Shown piece after piece: positions 40,487-50,527 of a DNA stretch of 64,000 nucleotides. Position numbers and translations under genes: made by a program. Source of the stretch: Promethearchaeia archaeon (GTDB lineage: Archaea; Asgardarchaeota; Lokiarchaeia; Sigyniarchaeales; SOKP01). The DNA lies in NCBI GenBank assembly GCA_029856235.1, contig JAHQWP010000221.1:1-64000 (forward strand), given 5' to 3'. A model generated the notes under the pieces. The model searched no databases. It saw only the letters and a program-made list of their open reading frames with translations, and was not told the DNA's origin. Every line of letters starts with the position of its first letter. The stretch's first letter is position 1.

Positions 40487-40915
40487 TTAATTGTATCTTT
40501 TATATGTGAAAATTAACCAGAAAAATCCAGCTACTCCGATTATGAAAGCAATTAAAATTATATAGTTAATCCAATTAGTCCACCACTCAATACCTATCCA
40601 TGATAACATTATTGACAATGTTTGAACAGCCATAGCACTCAATACGACTAAACCCATTCCCATGGCATATTCTTCTTCACGAAACATTCCAATACCGGAA
40701 ACTAAACACCAAAATCCAAGAACAATAGACAATAAACCTGAAGGTCCGAGAATAGTTAGTGCTGCTTGAATTGCAGGATTCGATAAGTCAAAACCTACAC
40801 CAATTCCTGCCCAAGCTAAGATATTGAGTATTCCCATTAAGATAAAGAGTCCGCCGATAATAATCATTAAAATATTTAAAAGTTCATTCGAGTCTTTCTT
40901 TTTTGTTTCACTCAT
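40487..40915 (-). CDS. four-TM membrane protein
   Basis: Four hydrophobic segments (IMIIIGGLFILMGILNILAWAGIG, ILGPSGLLSIVLGFWCLVSGIGMF, MGLVVLSAMAVQTLSIMLSW, YIILIAFIIGVAGFFWLIFTY). Confidence 0.6.
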   Translation of the reverse strand: MSETKKKDSNELLNILMIIIGGLFILMGILNILAWAGIGVGFDLSNPAIQAALTILGPSGLLSIVLGFWCLVSGIGMFREEEYAMGMGLVVLSAMAVQTLSIMLSWIGIEWWTNWINYIILIAFIIGVAGFFWLIFTYKRYN

Positions 40916-41116
40916 TTTTTAATTAACCATTTTATTTTTAATTAAGATTAGATGTTGAGTATGAAAATAACTTCCTACCTATATAAATTTAATTTATTGA
41001 TATTATAAACCCGATAATGAGTACTGCTATTCCTAAATAGTTTTTATTAAGTAAAATTATTTAAATTCTAAAGACAAATTAGAGTATATTATATTGCATT
41101 TTAGATCTAAATAAAA

Positions 41117-42103
41117 ATGGAAAAGTTTTTATCACCTGAAACAATATACGCTGGAGTGCAAAGTAAAGAAATTAGTAAAAATTTCGCTGTTGATCAATTA
41201 ATTTCTTTAATTGAAGGAAGTAATAATTCGGAAACGCGATCCCAATCAATTTCCATTTTGAATAAACTAAGAGTTTCCGAATCTAAAATTTTCAAACTTA
41301 TAGAAAATTCACTTTTATCTGACGAGTCTCCAACTGTGAGAGGTTCTGCGGTAACCCTTATTGGGTGCCAATTTTTAAAAGAAGGAATAGATACACTAAC
41401 ATGGGTGGTGCAACATGACAAATCACCACTAGTAATTAAAGCAATTTTTGATCTGAATTTAAGTCTTGCTAATACGCATTCAAAGTCATTAAAGAAAGAG
41501 TTAGACGATTATTTAGAGAAAATTGCTTTAACTCTTGGGATTGTTCATAATGAAGCGAAGTTTATTTTAGATTTAGAAGGAAAATTTGCTTGCACAGAGG
41601 AAAAATACGAACTTGAGTTAGGATCTTACAAGTTATTTACAAAACTCAAAGATCAAAAACTAGGAGAATTTTGGTTGACAATAAAAAAGAAACACATTGA
41701 AGCTTTGAGCTTTAATTTTTTTAATTGGAGATACTTGAAACATAACCCTAGTATGTTTGATTCTATATCTAAAATACAGGATCCCATTGTATACTTAAAT
41801 CTACTAAGAAAATTTCATTTAAGTCATATTATAGATTTTTTAATACCGGAATCAATGTCTCTCCTTAGGAATCTTAAAAAATTAAATCTAAGTAAAAATA
41901 ACATTCGATTTTTACCAAAGTCCATGTTTTTACTTTCTAAACTTAAGTATTTGGATTTGAGTTATAATATGTTGAGTGAAATCCCAGAAGAAATTACGAA
42001 TTTAAAATTTTTGACCACATTAAAAATTCAAAACAATCAAATCAGTAAAATTCCTAGAATTGTTAACGACTATTTAAATAAGCTTAGGAATTATAAGATT
42101 TAG
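41117..42103 (+). CDS. HEAT-like plus leucine-rich-repeat protein
   Basis: N-terminal HEAT-like helices; C-terminal LKKLNLSKNNIRFLPKSMFLLSKLKYLDLSYNMLSEIPEEITNLKFLTTLKIQNNQISKIP. Confidence 0.8.
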   Translation: MEKFLSPETIYAGVQSKEISKNFAVDQLISLIEGSNNSETRSQSISILNKLRVSESKIFKLIENSLLSDESPTVRGSAVTLIGCQFLKEGIDTLTWVVQHDKSPLVIKAIFDLNLSLANTHSKSLKKELDDYLEKIALTLGIVHNEAKFILDLEGKFACTEEKYELELGSYKLFTKLKDQKLGEFWLTIKKKHIEALSFNFFNWRYLKHNPSMFDSISKIQDPIVYLNLLRKFHLSHIIDFLIPESMSLLRNLKKLNLSKNNIRFLPKSMFLLSKLKYLDLSYNMLSEIPEEITNLKFLTTLKIQNNQISKIPRIVNDYLNKLRNYKI

Positions 42104-42193
42104 ACATACTTACAATTCTGTTAAAGTTAATTATTTAAGCAATAAAAATCAAATCTAAAATCAATATAACAATATAAGAAAAAGGTGTAAAAT

Positions 42194-43909
42194 ATGGAAG
42201 AAAAAAAGAATGTTATAAATGGTGGCGATGTTCTTATCAAATCTTTCCTCCAAGAAGATATTAAATATTTGTTTGGGATAATCGGTGGTCAGTTTTTAGC
42301 CATGTTTGATGCTGTATACAAGTGGGGGCGAGAAAAGGGAATTGATACAGTAATGTTTCGACACGAACAAGCAGCAGCACACGCAGCAGATGCATGGGCA
42401 AGGGTAACTAATAAACCAGGTGTTTGTTTTGGAACAGTTGGTCCTGGTGCTACTCAACTTGTTCCAGGAGTAGGTGCTGCGTGGAGCGATAATATTCCAA
42501 TGATCGTTTTAGTACCCCAAGTGAATAGCAAATTTGCTGATTCATTCACTTTACAGGGAAATCTTGACCAATTAACAATGTTCAAACCAATTACAAAATA
42601 CCAAAAATCTATTCGAACGATAGAAGAGATTCCTAGTGCAGTTCAAAAAGTTTTCCGGGAGGCAACCAGTGGGCGACCAAGACCAGTGTTATTGGAAATT
42701 TACGAGGATGCGTTTCTCAATGAGAAAGAAGAAAGTGAAATTCCTATAATGTCTCCCGATCAATATCGATGCTTAGAAAAGCCAGCAGTGAGTAACGATT
42801 TGATTAAGAAAGCTCTGGATATATTGCTAAAAGCTGAAAAACCCCTTATTGTATCTGGAGGAGGAGTATCAAGGGCAGAAGGTTGGAACGAACTTCAAGA
42901 ATTTGCGGAATACTTAAAGATTCCTGTTATGACTACTCTTATGGGTGTTGGAACTATCTCAAGTAAATCAGAAAGTTTTCTTGGTACAACAATAAACGGC
43001 CCGGGGCTAAAGGCAGGTCCAGAGGCAGATGTAGTTCTCGCTCTAGGATGTAAGTTTACTTATATTATGGCTCACGGGGAAGAACCATTCTGGAGTAATT
43101 CTCAAAAGATGATACAAGTCGATATTGATCCCTCCATAATCGGACGCGCTAAGCCTATTACACTTGGAATAGTTAGCGACTGCAAACAATTCCTAATGCA
43201 AATCTTAGAAGAAGCAAAAAAAGGTCAAAAAATTGAGCAGAGCGAATGGTTAAACGAGTTAGCTAAATCTAGACAAAATTATATTGAAACCATCATGAAA
43301 AAAGCGACAAGAGATAAGATTCCTATATTACCCCAAAGATTAGTCAAGGAAGTTTTAGAATTCATGGACGAAGACGCGATTTTTATTAATGACGGCGGAG
43401 ATATTGCTTGTTTCTCTATAGAACAAATAAACTTCTATAAACCAAGACCTCCCCTCTCTTTCTTGCAAGCTGTCGGTATGGGTCATTTAGGAACATCGGT
43501 AGCGTATGGAATAGGTGCGAAGTTAGCAAAACCGGACAAACAAGTAATATCAATATCTGGTGATGGAAGTTTTATGATGAATATTCAAGATCTTGAGACT
43601 GCTGTTAGATTAGGTTTAAGTAATTTAATCTTCGTGATAGCAAATAATAGTGCTTGGGGAATGCTTAAGTCAGGTCAAAAAATGTATGTAAGTAAGCATT
43701 ATATTGATGTAGATCTACCCGCTTTCGACTTTGCTAAGTGTGCTGAAGGATTTGGGTGTTACGGAGAGGTTGTGACGGATCCAAACGAAATTAGATCGGC
43801 TCTAGAACGAGCTAAAAACGCCGGGAAACCAGCAGTAATAGATGTTAAAACAATCTGGGCTCAAATCCCTGATGCGACAAAACTTATGGGAAGCATGGGT
43901 ATCCTCTAA
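42194..43909 (+). CDS. ThDP-dependent enzyme of the acetolactate synthase large-subunit family
   Basis: FRHEQAAAHAADAWARVTNKPGVCFGTVGPG; ISGDGSFMMNIQDLETAVRLGLSNLIFVIANNSAWGM. No small regulatory subunit adjacent. Confidence 0.88.
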   Translation: MEEKKNVINGGDVLIKSFLQEDIKYLFGIIGGQFLAMFDAVYKWGREKGIDTVMFRHEQAAAHAADAWARVTNKPGVCFGTVGPGATQLVPGVGAAWSDNIPMIVLVPQVNSKFADSFTLQGNLDQLTMFKPITKYQKSIRTIEEIPSAVQKVFREATSGRPRPVLLEIYEDAFLNEKEESEIPIMSPDQYRCLEKPAVSNDLIKKALDILLKAEKPLIVSGGGVSRAEGWNELQEFAEYLKIPVMTTLMGVGTISSKSESFLGTTINGPGLKAGPEADVVLALGCKFTYIMAHGEEPFWSNSQKMIQVDIDPSIIGRAKPITLGIVSDCKQFLMQILEEAKKGQKIEQSEWLNELAKSRQNYIETIMKKATRDKIPILPQRLVKEVLEFMDEDAIFINDGGDIACFSIEQINFYKPRPPLSFLQAVGMGHLGTSVAYGIGAKLAKPDKQVISISGDGSFMMNIQDLETAVRLGLSNLIFVIANNSAWGMLKSGQKMYVSKHYIDVDLPAFDFAKCAEGFGCYGEVVTDPNEIRSALERAKNAGKPAVIDVKTIWAQIPDATKLMGSMGIL

Positions 43910-43923
43910 TTAGGTGATCTAAC

Positions 43924-44940
43924 GTGAAATCTATAGTATTTGAGGGTAAAGAACAAATAACAATTAAAGATTGTGTTAAACCTGAAATTAAATCTGATGA
44001 GGTATTAATTCAGGTTAAAAAAGTTGCAATATGTGGATCAGATGTTGGATCTTATGAAACTGGAGGACCTTACTTTCCTGATAAAATAATTGGTCATGAA
44101 TTTTCAGGAGAATTAGTTGAGATCGGTAAAAATGTCAAAAAGTTAAAAGAAGGAATGAAAGTTACTGTAAATCCTCAAATACCCTGCCATGAATGTTATT
44201 ACTGCCTTCACGATCAAGAGAACATGTGCAAACTCCAGAATTTTGCATATGGTACCACAGAAGATGGGGCTATGAGAGATTACATTAATGTGAAGGCTGA
44301 AAGAGTTCACATTTTACCTGATAATGTAACTTATGAGGAAGGAGCTACAGTTGAACCTTTGTCAATAGCTGTTTATGCTGTACAACAATCCGGATTTCAA
44401 ATAGGTCAAAATGCAGCAGTCATAGGCGCTGGACCTATAGGATTAATGATAATTCAAGTATTAAGAAATGCAGGCGCAAACAAAATTTACGTACTTGAGC
44501 CCGTAGAATCAAAACAAAAAATTGCGGTGGAATTAGGGGCTGATAACGCATTCTTGCCAAAAGCGTGGAATAAGATTGTAAGACTTACAGATAACTTAGG
44601 CCCAGATCATGTTTATGAATGCGTAGGTTTATCAACTACTTTTACTACAGCATTACAAGTAATAAAAAAAGGTGGAAATATAACTTTAATCGGTATACAT
44701 GCGAGTACATTAGAAATCAATAATATATTATTAATGACAACTAACAACATCTCAGTACGGGGAGTTTATGGATATAACCACGATATATTCAAAACTGCTA
44801 TCAATCTTTATGCACAGAAAAAGATTAGGGTTGATCCGTTGATAACTAATCGAATAAGATTGGAACAAGTTCCTGAAATGTTTAAAGTGTTAGGAAACCC
44901 TCCTCATGAGGAATTAAAAGTGATCGTTGATTTCGAGTAA
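43924..44940 (+). CDS. zinc-dependent medium-chain alcohol/polyol dehydrogenase
   Basis: CGSDVGSYETGG, GHEFSGELVEIGKNV, PCHECYYCLHDQENMC structural-Zn loop, AVIGAGPIGLMIIQ. Confidence 0.9.
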   Translation: MKSIVFEGKEQITIKDCVKPEIKSDEVLIQVKKVAICGSDVGSYETGGPYFPDKIIGHEFSGELVEIGKNVKKLKEGMKVTVNPQIPCHECYYCLHDQENMCKLQNFAYGTTEDGAMRDYINVKAERVHILPDNVTYEEGATVEPLSIAVYAVQQSGFQIGQNAAVIGAGPIGLMIIQVLRNAGANKIYVLEPVESKQKIAVELGADNAFLPKAWNKIVRLTDNLGPDHVYECVGLSTTFTTALQVIKKGGNITLIGIHASTLEINNILLMTTNNISVRGVYGYNHDIFKTAINLYAQKKIRVDPLITNRIRLEQVPEMFKVLGNPPHEELKVIVDFE

Positions 44941-45125
44941 GTTTTAACTATAGTTTTTTTTCTATTTTCTTTATTATTAGACTTTTTACTGTCTAAACTG
45001 AACAACTTCTAATAGCTTATCTTTTTAAAGATTAATTTAACGAAATTGGTAAAAATTTATAAATTCATGAAACAATAAATTAGATATTCACCAATTTTGT
45101 GAATAAAAATTAAGAGGTAAATCTA

Positions 45126-46862
45126 ATGGAAATGAAAACGAGTCCATATGATTCAAAAATATGGACGAAATCTTATGATAAGCATGTTAAACCCAATTTA
45201 GAATATCCCAAAGAAAGTCTTGGTGATTTATTTGATAAAGCTATGGCTAAATATCCAGAACGCGTTGCTTGCTATTTCATGGAAACTGCAATGCCTTTTG
45301 GAGAGCTTAGAGATTATGTACATCGATTTGCTACCTTCTTACAAAAAAATGGCTTAGAAAAAGGAGACCGAGTGGCAATAAATTTAGCTAATTGTCCTCA
45401 ATATTTAGTAGCTCATCTTGGTACTTTGTTAGCAGGGGGCGTAGCTTCTGGTTGTTCACCATTAATGAGCCCTACTGAAATAGCTTATCAAATAAACGAC
45501 AGCGAGGCAAAGTTCTTTGTTACTTTAGATGCTTTTTACGAAAAGGTTCTAACTCAAGTTCTGGATAAAGTACCAAAGTTAGAATGTGTAATTACAACGA
45601 ATATCTCGGATTATATGGGATTATCAAAAATAAAGGTAACTTTAGGAAAATTGATAGGGAAAATACCAAAAGGAAAAGTAGTGCCTTTTGCCGGTAAATT
45701 AGTTCTTGACTTTAACGAAGTGATAGAAACGGAAATTGATTTAAAACAAGTAAATATAGATATTAAAAACGATCTTGCTCTACTTCAATATACTGGTGGA
45801 ACTACAGGATTACCAAAGGGAACAGAGCTTACTCACGCTAACATTATTTCTAATACGGTTCAAATCTCCACATGGATAGATAGAGCAGCAGAAGAACAAG
45901 AAGAAGCTAATAACTTGTCCGCATTCCCACTATTTCATCTAGCAGGATTAGCGATGAGTATGGTAACCTTATATCTCTCCGCTAGTCAAGTTTTGATTGC
46001 AAACCCGAGAGATACCGATCATTTAATACAAGAAATGATAGACAAGAAACCCCAAATAATGGTTAACGTACCAACATTGTATCTAGCGATTAAAAACAAT
46101 GAAAAAGCACAAAAAATTGCTAAAGAAATACTAGATGATATTGAAATTTATATTTCTGGAGCTGCTCCATTTCCAGCTGAAGCCATTAATGATTTTGAAG
46201 ATAGTATGCAAGCTAAAGAAAAAGTATTGGAAGTGTACGGCATGACTGAAACAAGCCCGATCTTGTCAATGAACCCATACTACGGAACTAAAAAGATTGG
46301 TACCGTAGGTCTACCTGTCCCCGATACTGACATTAGACTTGTCGATATTGAAACAGGAGAACAAGTTGAGCTTGGAAAACCCGGAGAAATTATATGTCGA
46401 GGTCCGCAAGTTACACGGGGTTATTACAATAAGCCCGATGCAAACGCTAAAACCATCATCGATGGATGGTTTCATACTGGCGATGTAGGTGTAATGGACG
46501 AAGATGGTTATATTACAATTGTAGACCGAACTAAAGACATGTTAATTGTGAGCGGGTTTAAGGTATACAGTGTTCATGTTGAAGATATATTAACAAAACA
46601 TCCAGATATAGAAATGGTAGCAATCATCGGGTTGAAAGATACTGATCGCCCTGGAAGTGAAATTGTGAAAGCTATTGTCCAATTGAAAGAAGGAATTGAA
46701 CCAAAAGATTCAGTAAAAGAAAAATTAAAAAATTATGCTACCGAACATCTTTCAAAATACGAAAATCCAAAATCGTGGGAATTTAGAGAATCCTTACCTT
46801 TAACTGTAGTTGGAAAAGTTCTAAAAAGATCCCTTCGAGAAGAAGCAATAAAAAATAATTAA
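45126..46862 (+). CDS. acyl-CoA synthetase (AMP-forming, ANL superfamily)
   Basis: LLQYTGGTTGLPKGTELTHANI, VYGMTETSPIL, GWFHTGDVGVMDEDGYITIVDRTKDMLIVSGFKVY. Confidence 0.93.
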   Translation: MEMKTSPYDSKIWTKSYDKHVKPNLEYPKESLGDLFDKAMAKYPERVACYFMETAMPFGELRDYVHRFATFLQKNGLEKGDRVAINLANCPQYLVAHLGTLLAGGVASGCSPLMSPTEIAYQINDSEAKFFVTLDAFYEKVLTQVLDKVPKLECVITTNISDYMGLSKIKVTLGKLIGKIPKGKVVPFAGKLVLDFNEVIETEIDLKQVNIDIKNDLALLQYTGGTTGLPKGTELTHANIISNTVQISTWIDRAAEEQEEANNLSAFPLFHLAGLAMSMVTLYLSASQVLIANPRDTDHLIQEMIDKKPQIMVNVPTLYLAIKNNEKAQKIAKEILDDIEIYISGAAPFPAEAINDFEDSMQAKEKVLEVYGMTETSPILSMNPYYGTKKIGTVGLPVPDTDIRLVDIETGEQVELGKPGEIICRGPQVTRGYYNKPDANAKTIIDGWFHTGDVGVMDEDGYITIVDRTKDMLIVSGFKVYSVHVEDILTKHPDIEMVAIIGLKDTDRPGSEIVKAIVQLKEGIEPKDSVKEKLKNYATEHLSKYENPKSWEFRESLPLTVVGKVLKRSLREEAIKNN

Positions 46863-47088
46863 TTTTTTTTTATTTTGGTAGCAAGTTTTTTTTATTATTT
46901 TCGATGTTAGAGTGCTTGTGTTAAGTAATTATAGTTGTCTAAATAATAGAATCTATTTGTAATGGTATAATAAAGATTTAAAGGAAGAAAAAGCCAGATT
47001 TTTTTATATGTATAAATTTAAAAAGGTGCAAAAGATTTATAAACCCAACTCTCACAACTATACTTAAATAATATTTTGAGGAAATAAT

Positions 47089-47295
47089 ATGAATTTAAAA
47101 GAAAAATTTGATCTTGAGGAACTTCTTAGCATCCTTCTTGGGATGTTCTTAGCCGGATTAATTATAATGTGGTTCTTTTATACTACATTCCCAGATCATG
47201 ATGCGAATTTGACCTACTTGATTCTAGCGATTATTTTTACCGTGTTAGCTCCATTGGATGTCGTACTAATATGGTTCCTAAAAAAGAAAAAGTGA
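47089..47295 (+). CDS. small two-TM membrane protein
   Basis: ILLGMFLAGLIIMWFFYTTF and LILAIIFTVLAPLDVVLIWFL; TTTATAAA element about 50 nt upstream. Confidence 0.5.
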   Translation: MNLKEKFDLEELLSILLGMFLAGLIIMWFFYTTFPDHDANLTYLILAIIFTVLAPLDVVLIWFLKKKK

Positions 47296-47420
47296 AACTA
47301 TCTGATTTTTAATCATTAAAAGTAATTTTTTTTTACTTTTTTTTTAAATTTTTTCATAAAATTATTTTAAGTGCTACATCAATATTAATCATAATTAAAT
47401 TTTATTTCTAAATCAAAGAA

Positions 47421-48710
47421 GTGATTAAATTGGTTAATAAAAAAGGAAAAGTTCAATGTATTAATGATGAAATCCTCGATAAACTCTCTTTAAAAACCCG
47501 AAATAAGTTTTTGAATTACAATCTGATGAGTTTTTTAAAGCCGAAACATTTTGATTTCCTTAAACAAGCTCAGAAATTTTTTGTGAAATTTGAAAGGGAA
47601 AAAAATATAACCCATAACGAAGATTTCTACGAGTGGATACCAGAAATTGGCAGAAATGGATTTATTACTCGAATGCACAAATTTGATAATTTAGGATTAG
47701 ATTTTGAACCCTATGGGCTGACTACGGAATTTATGAGAGTCTTGGCTATGGATTTCTTTGATCCTCAATTAGCTATGGGTGCTGGAGCTACGGTTTTAGC
47801 CGTGAATCCTTTATTACTTCATCATGAAAATGTTGAGGTTCGGTTAAAAGCTTTAAAGGAATTAGTAACGGGAGAGAAAATTGGATGTATTTGCATAACA
47901 GAGCCAGAGAGGGGATCCGATGCAGTTCATATGCTAACTACCTGTAATGAACAAGGAGATGGCAGTTATATTTTAAATGGGGAGAAAATATATCAAACTA
48001 ATGGAAGTAAAGCAGATTGGGCGGTAGTTTATGCAGTTACAGAAAAGAATAACGGTAATACCATGGCTCAGTTTCTAATTGATACATCTTGGGATGGTTG
48101 GACTGCTGAACGTGTTAACATTCCCTGGACTCCAAGGATTCATATAGGAAAGGAAACTATGGCAAATATGAAGGTTCCTTCCGAATATCTACTAGGAAAA
48201 CCGGGCGAAGGGAGATCCCACTTGTTCGAAGGGCTTAATTTAGAAAGATTAGGGATCGTATGTTTAAATTTAGCAGAAGCTTGGAATGCGATCACTCATG
48301 CTGTAATATATTCAAACATGAGAAAGCAATTTGATAAGGAAATCTTGAAATATCAAGGGGTAGGATTTCCTCTGTCTGATTTGTGGGCTCAAACAGTGAG
48401 TTTGACCTTAGCAAATTTAAATATTTGCCAAACGATTGACGATAAAATGGAAAAATTAGGAACGCTGCCTAAAGAATTTAATTTAGCATTGGTAGCTATT
48501 GCATCTCAGCTTAAATTTATTAGCACAAAGCTCTGCGAACGAGTAGTTTACGAATGTGCTAACCTAATGGGCGGAGCGGGGGTCTGTGATAATACTATTA
48601 TGCATGATCTTTTAGGAATTACTAGAATTCAGGAAATTGGTGGTGGAACAAGGCAAATACAACAATATATTATGAGTTTAACATTAAGACAATTGTTCAA
48701 ATTACTATAA
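47421..48710 (+). CDS. acyl-CoA dehydrogenase-family protein
   Basis: ICITEPERGSDAVHMLTT, LNGEKIYQTNGSKADWAVVYA, LMGGAGVCDNTIMHDLLGITRIQEIGGGTRQIQ. Confidence 0.88.
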   Translation: MIKLVNKKGKVQCINDEILDKLSLKTRNKFLNYNLMSFLKPKHFDFLKQAQKFFVKFEREKNITHNEDFYEWIPEIGRNGFITRMHKFDNLGLDFEPYGLTTEFMRVLAMDFFDPQLAMGAGATVLAVNPLLLHHENVEVRLKALKELVTGEKIGCICITEPERGSDAVHMLTTCNEQGDGSYILNGEKIYQTNGSKADWAVVYAVTEKNNGNTMAQFLIDTSWDGWTAERVNIPWTPRIHIGKETMANMKVPSEYLLGKPGEGRSHLFEGLNLERLGIVCLNLAEAWNAITHAVIYSNMRKQFDKEILKYQGVGFPLSDLWAQTVSLTLANLNICQTIDDKMEKLGTLPKEFNLALVAIASQLKFISTKLCERVVYECANLMGGAGVCDNTIMHDLLGITRIQEIGGGTRQIQQYIMSLTLRQLFKLL

Positions 48711-48817
48711 TTTTTTAATACCCTTTTTTTCTTCTTTGTAGATAGATTTCTAAATATAAACAGATTACTGAAAAAAGAAGAGATTTATTATCAAATAATA
48801 GATTTTGTGGAAATATA

Positions 48818-50344
48818 ATGGACACGAATACAAAAATAAAATTAATTAGTATTGTTATTTTAGGAAGTATATTCATTTTATCTGTAGTAGCTTTTACTAA
48901 TATTAATTATAATGCACCAAGTAATTTGGAACAGGAATATGAGACTATACTATATATCGAAGATTTAAAGATTTCAAAAATATCGGAAAGAATTTTTATA
49001 AACGGTACTTCAGATTGGGTTGATCTCAAAAACGAGGGAAATTGTACGGGACAAGGAACTTATTCCGATCCGTATGTCATTAAAGATTTGGTAATAAATG
49101 GTTTTTATATAGGAACTTGTATCTGGATTGAGAACTCTGATGTGTACTTTAAAATTGAAAATTGTACTGTTTATAATGCCGAAAATTACGGAATCTACTT
49201 AAATAATGTTTCTAATGGGCATTTGGTTAATAACACCTTTTCATCTAACATTGCTGAAGGAATTAGTTTGTATAGGAGTCATAATAATACTATTTTAGAG
49301 ACAAATATAAATAACAATTACGAAGGGATACGATTATACGATAGTAATAACAATAATATTTCAGGAAACCACCTAACGAATAATTATGCAGTTGGGATAG
49401 GAAATTCTAATTCAAATAATACCATAGTTATCGGAAATACCGTAGATTATAATAGCATTGGGATAGATTTATGGAAGAGTAATAATACTCTCGTTTCGGG
49501 AAACATAATGAATGAATGTGGATTAAGAATATTCGGAAATATTGAATTACTTTCTTCAAATAATATAGATACTACAAATATTGTGAATGGAAAACAGCTA
49601 TATTATTACACCAATGAAATTGGTTTAAAATCAAACAACTTCACGAATGGGGGGCAAGTTATTTTGGTCAATTGTAACGATTCTTCGATATCAGACTTAG
49701 ATGTTTCTCTAAGTACTCGTGGAATTTCATTATATTATTGTAATAAGAACAATATTTCGGGAAATATCGCCAATAACAACATTTATGGGATAAGTTTGGA
49801 GTACTGTAATAACATCACCATTTCAGGGAATATAGCAAACGACAATTTCTGGAATGGAATAGATTTAGTGGGGAGCAATAACAACGCTATTACGGGAAAC
49901 AGAGTAGATCGCAATAGCGTTGGAATAGGTTTATGGACGAGTAATAATACTCTTGTTACAGGAAATATCGGGAGTAATAATCTTTACTATGGAATATGGT
50001 TAGATATGAGTAATAACAACACGATTACAGGAAACACTGCTAGTAGCAACACTATTGGAATACTTTTAGAGAGAAGTAATAACAACGAAATTACAGGAAA
50101 TACCTTAATTGGGAATAACGAATGTTTCAGTGAATTCGATAGTGAAGGAAATAATTTTGATAATAACAATTGTGGTGAAACCTCAGTAATTAATGGATAT
50201 GACTTAGTTTATTTGCTTGGTACGACTTGCTTTGTATCAATAGCATTTCTTAAAAGAATAAAAAAACCTAAAAATAGAAAAAATTTATTATTTCGAGATT
50301 TAACTTCTAGTTTCATTACGGAAAAAGATTACAATTATTTTTGA
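48818..50344 (+). CDS. NosD-like parallel beta-helix surface protein with Loki-CTERM-like C-terminal anchor
   Basis: N-terminal signal/TM; GTYSDPYVIKDLVINGF; many NNTITGNTASSN-type PbH1 repeats; C-terminal GYDLVYLLGTTCFVSIAFLKRIKK. Confidence 0.85.
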   Translation: MDTNTKIKLISIVILGSIFILSVVAFTNINYNAPSNLEQEYETILYIEDLKISKISERIFINGTSDWVDLKNEGNCTGQGTYSDPYVIKDLVINGFYIGTCIWIENSDVYFKIENCTVYNAENYGIYLNNVSNGHLVNNTFSSNIAEGISLYRSHNNTILETNINNNYEGIRLYDSNNNNISGNHLTNNYAVGIGNSNSNNTIVIGNTVDYNSIGIDLWKSNNTLVSGNIMNECGLRIFGNIELLSSNNIDTTNIVNGKQLYYYTNEIGLKSNNFTNGGQVILVNCNDSSISDLDVSLSTRGISLYYCNKNNISGNIANNNIYGISLEYCNNITISGNIANDNFWNGIDLVGSNNNAITGNRVDRNSVGIGLWTSNNTLVTGNIGSNNLYYGIWLDMSNNNTITGNTASSNTIGILLERSNNNEITGNTLIGNNECFSEFDSEGNNFDNNNCGETSVINGYDLVYLLGTTCFVSIAFLKRIKKPKNRKNLLFRDLTSSFITEKDYNYF

Positions 50345-50527
50345 GACTTTTAACTAAAATAAATTTAAAGTTGGATTTTCATACTTTTTCCCACTTGAAA
50401 TTTACAGAATTATAGCATCGTTTTATGCCATTTCACTAAGTAACAAGTTTTATAAATTCTTCTATCATATTATTATCTGTCTTTTTCTTCTAAGAAATTA
50501 GACAAACAAAATTTAAAATAAAAAACG

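Noticed and set aside
49160-50120. Recurring AGTAATAACAAC / ATTACAGGAAATAC DNA units, at first sight CRISPR-like
   Set aside because: They encode in-frame PbH1 repeats (NNTITGN) of a beta-helix protein; no uniform repeats with unique spacers.
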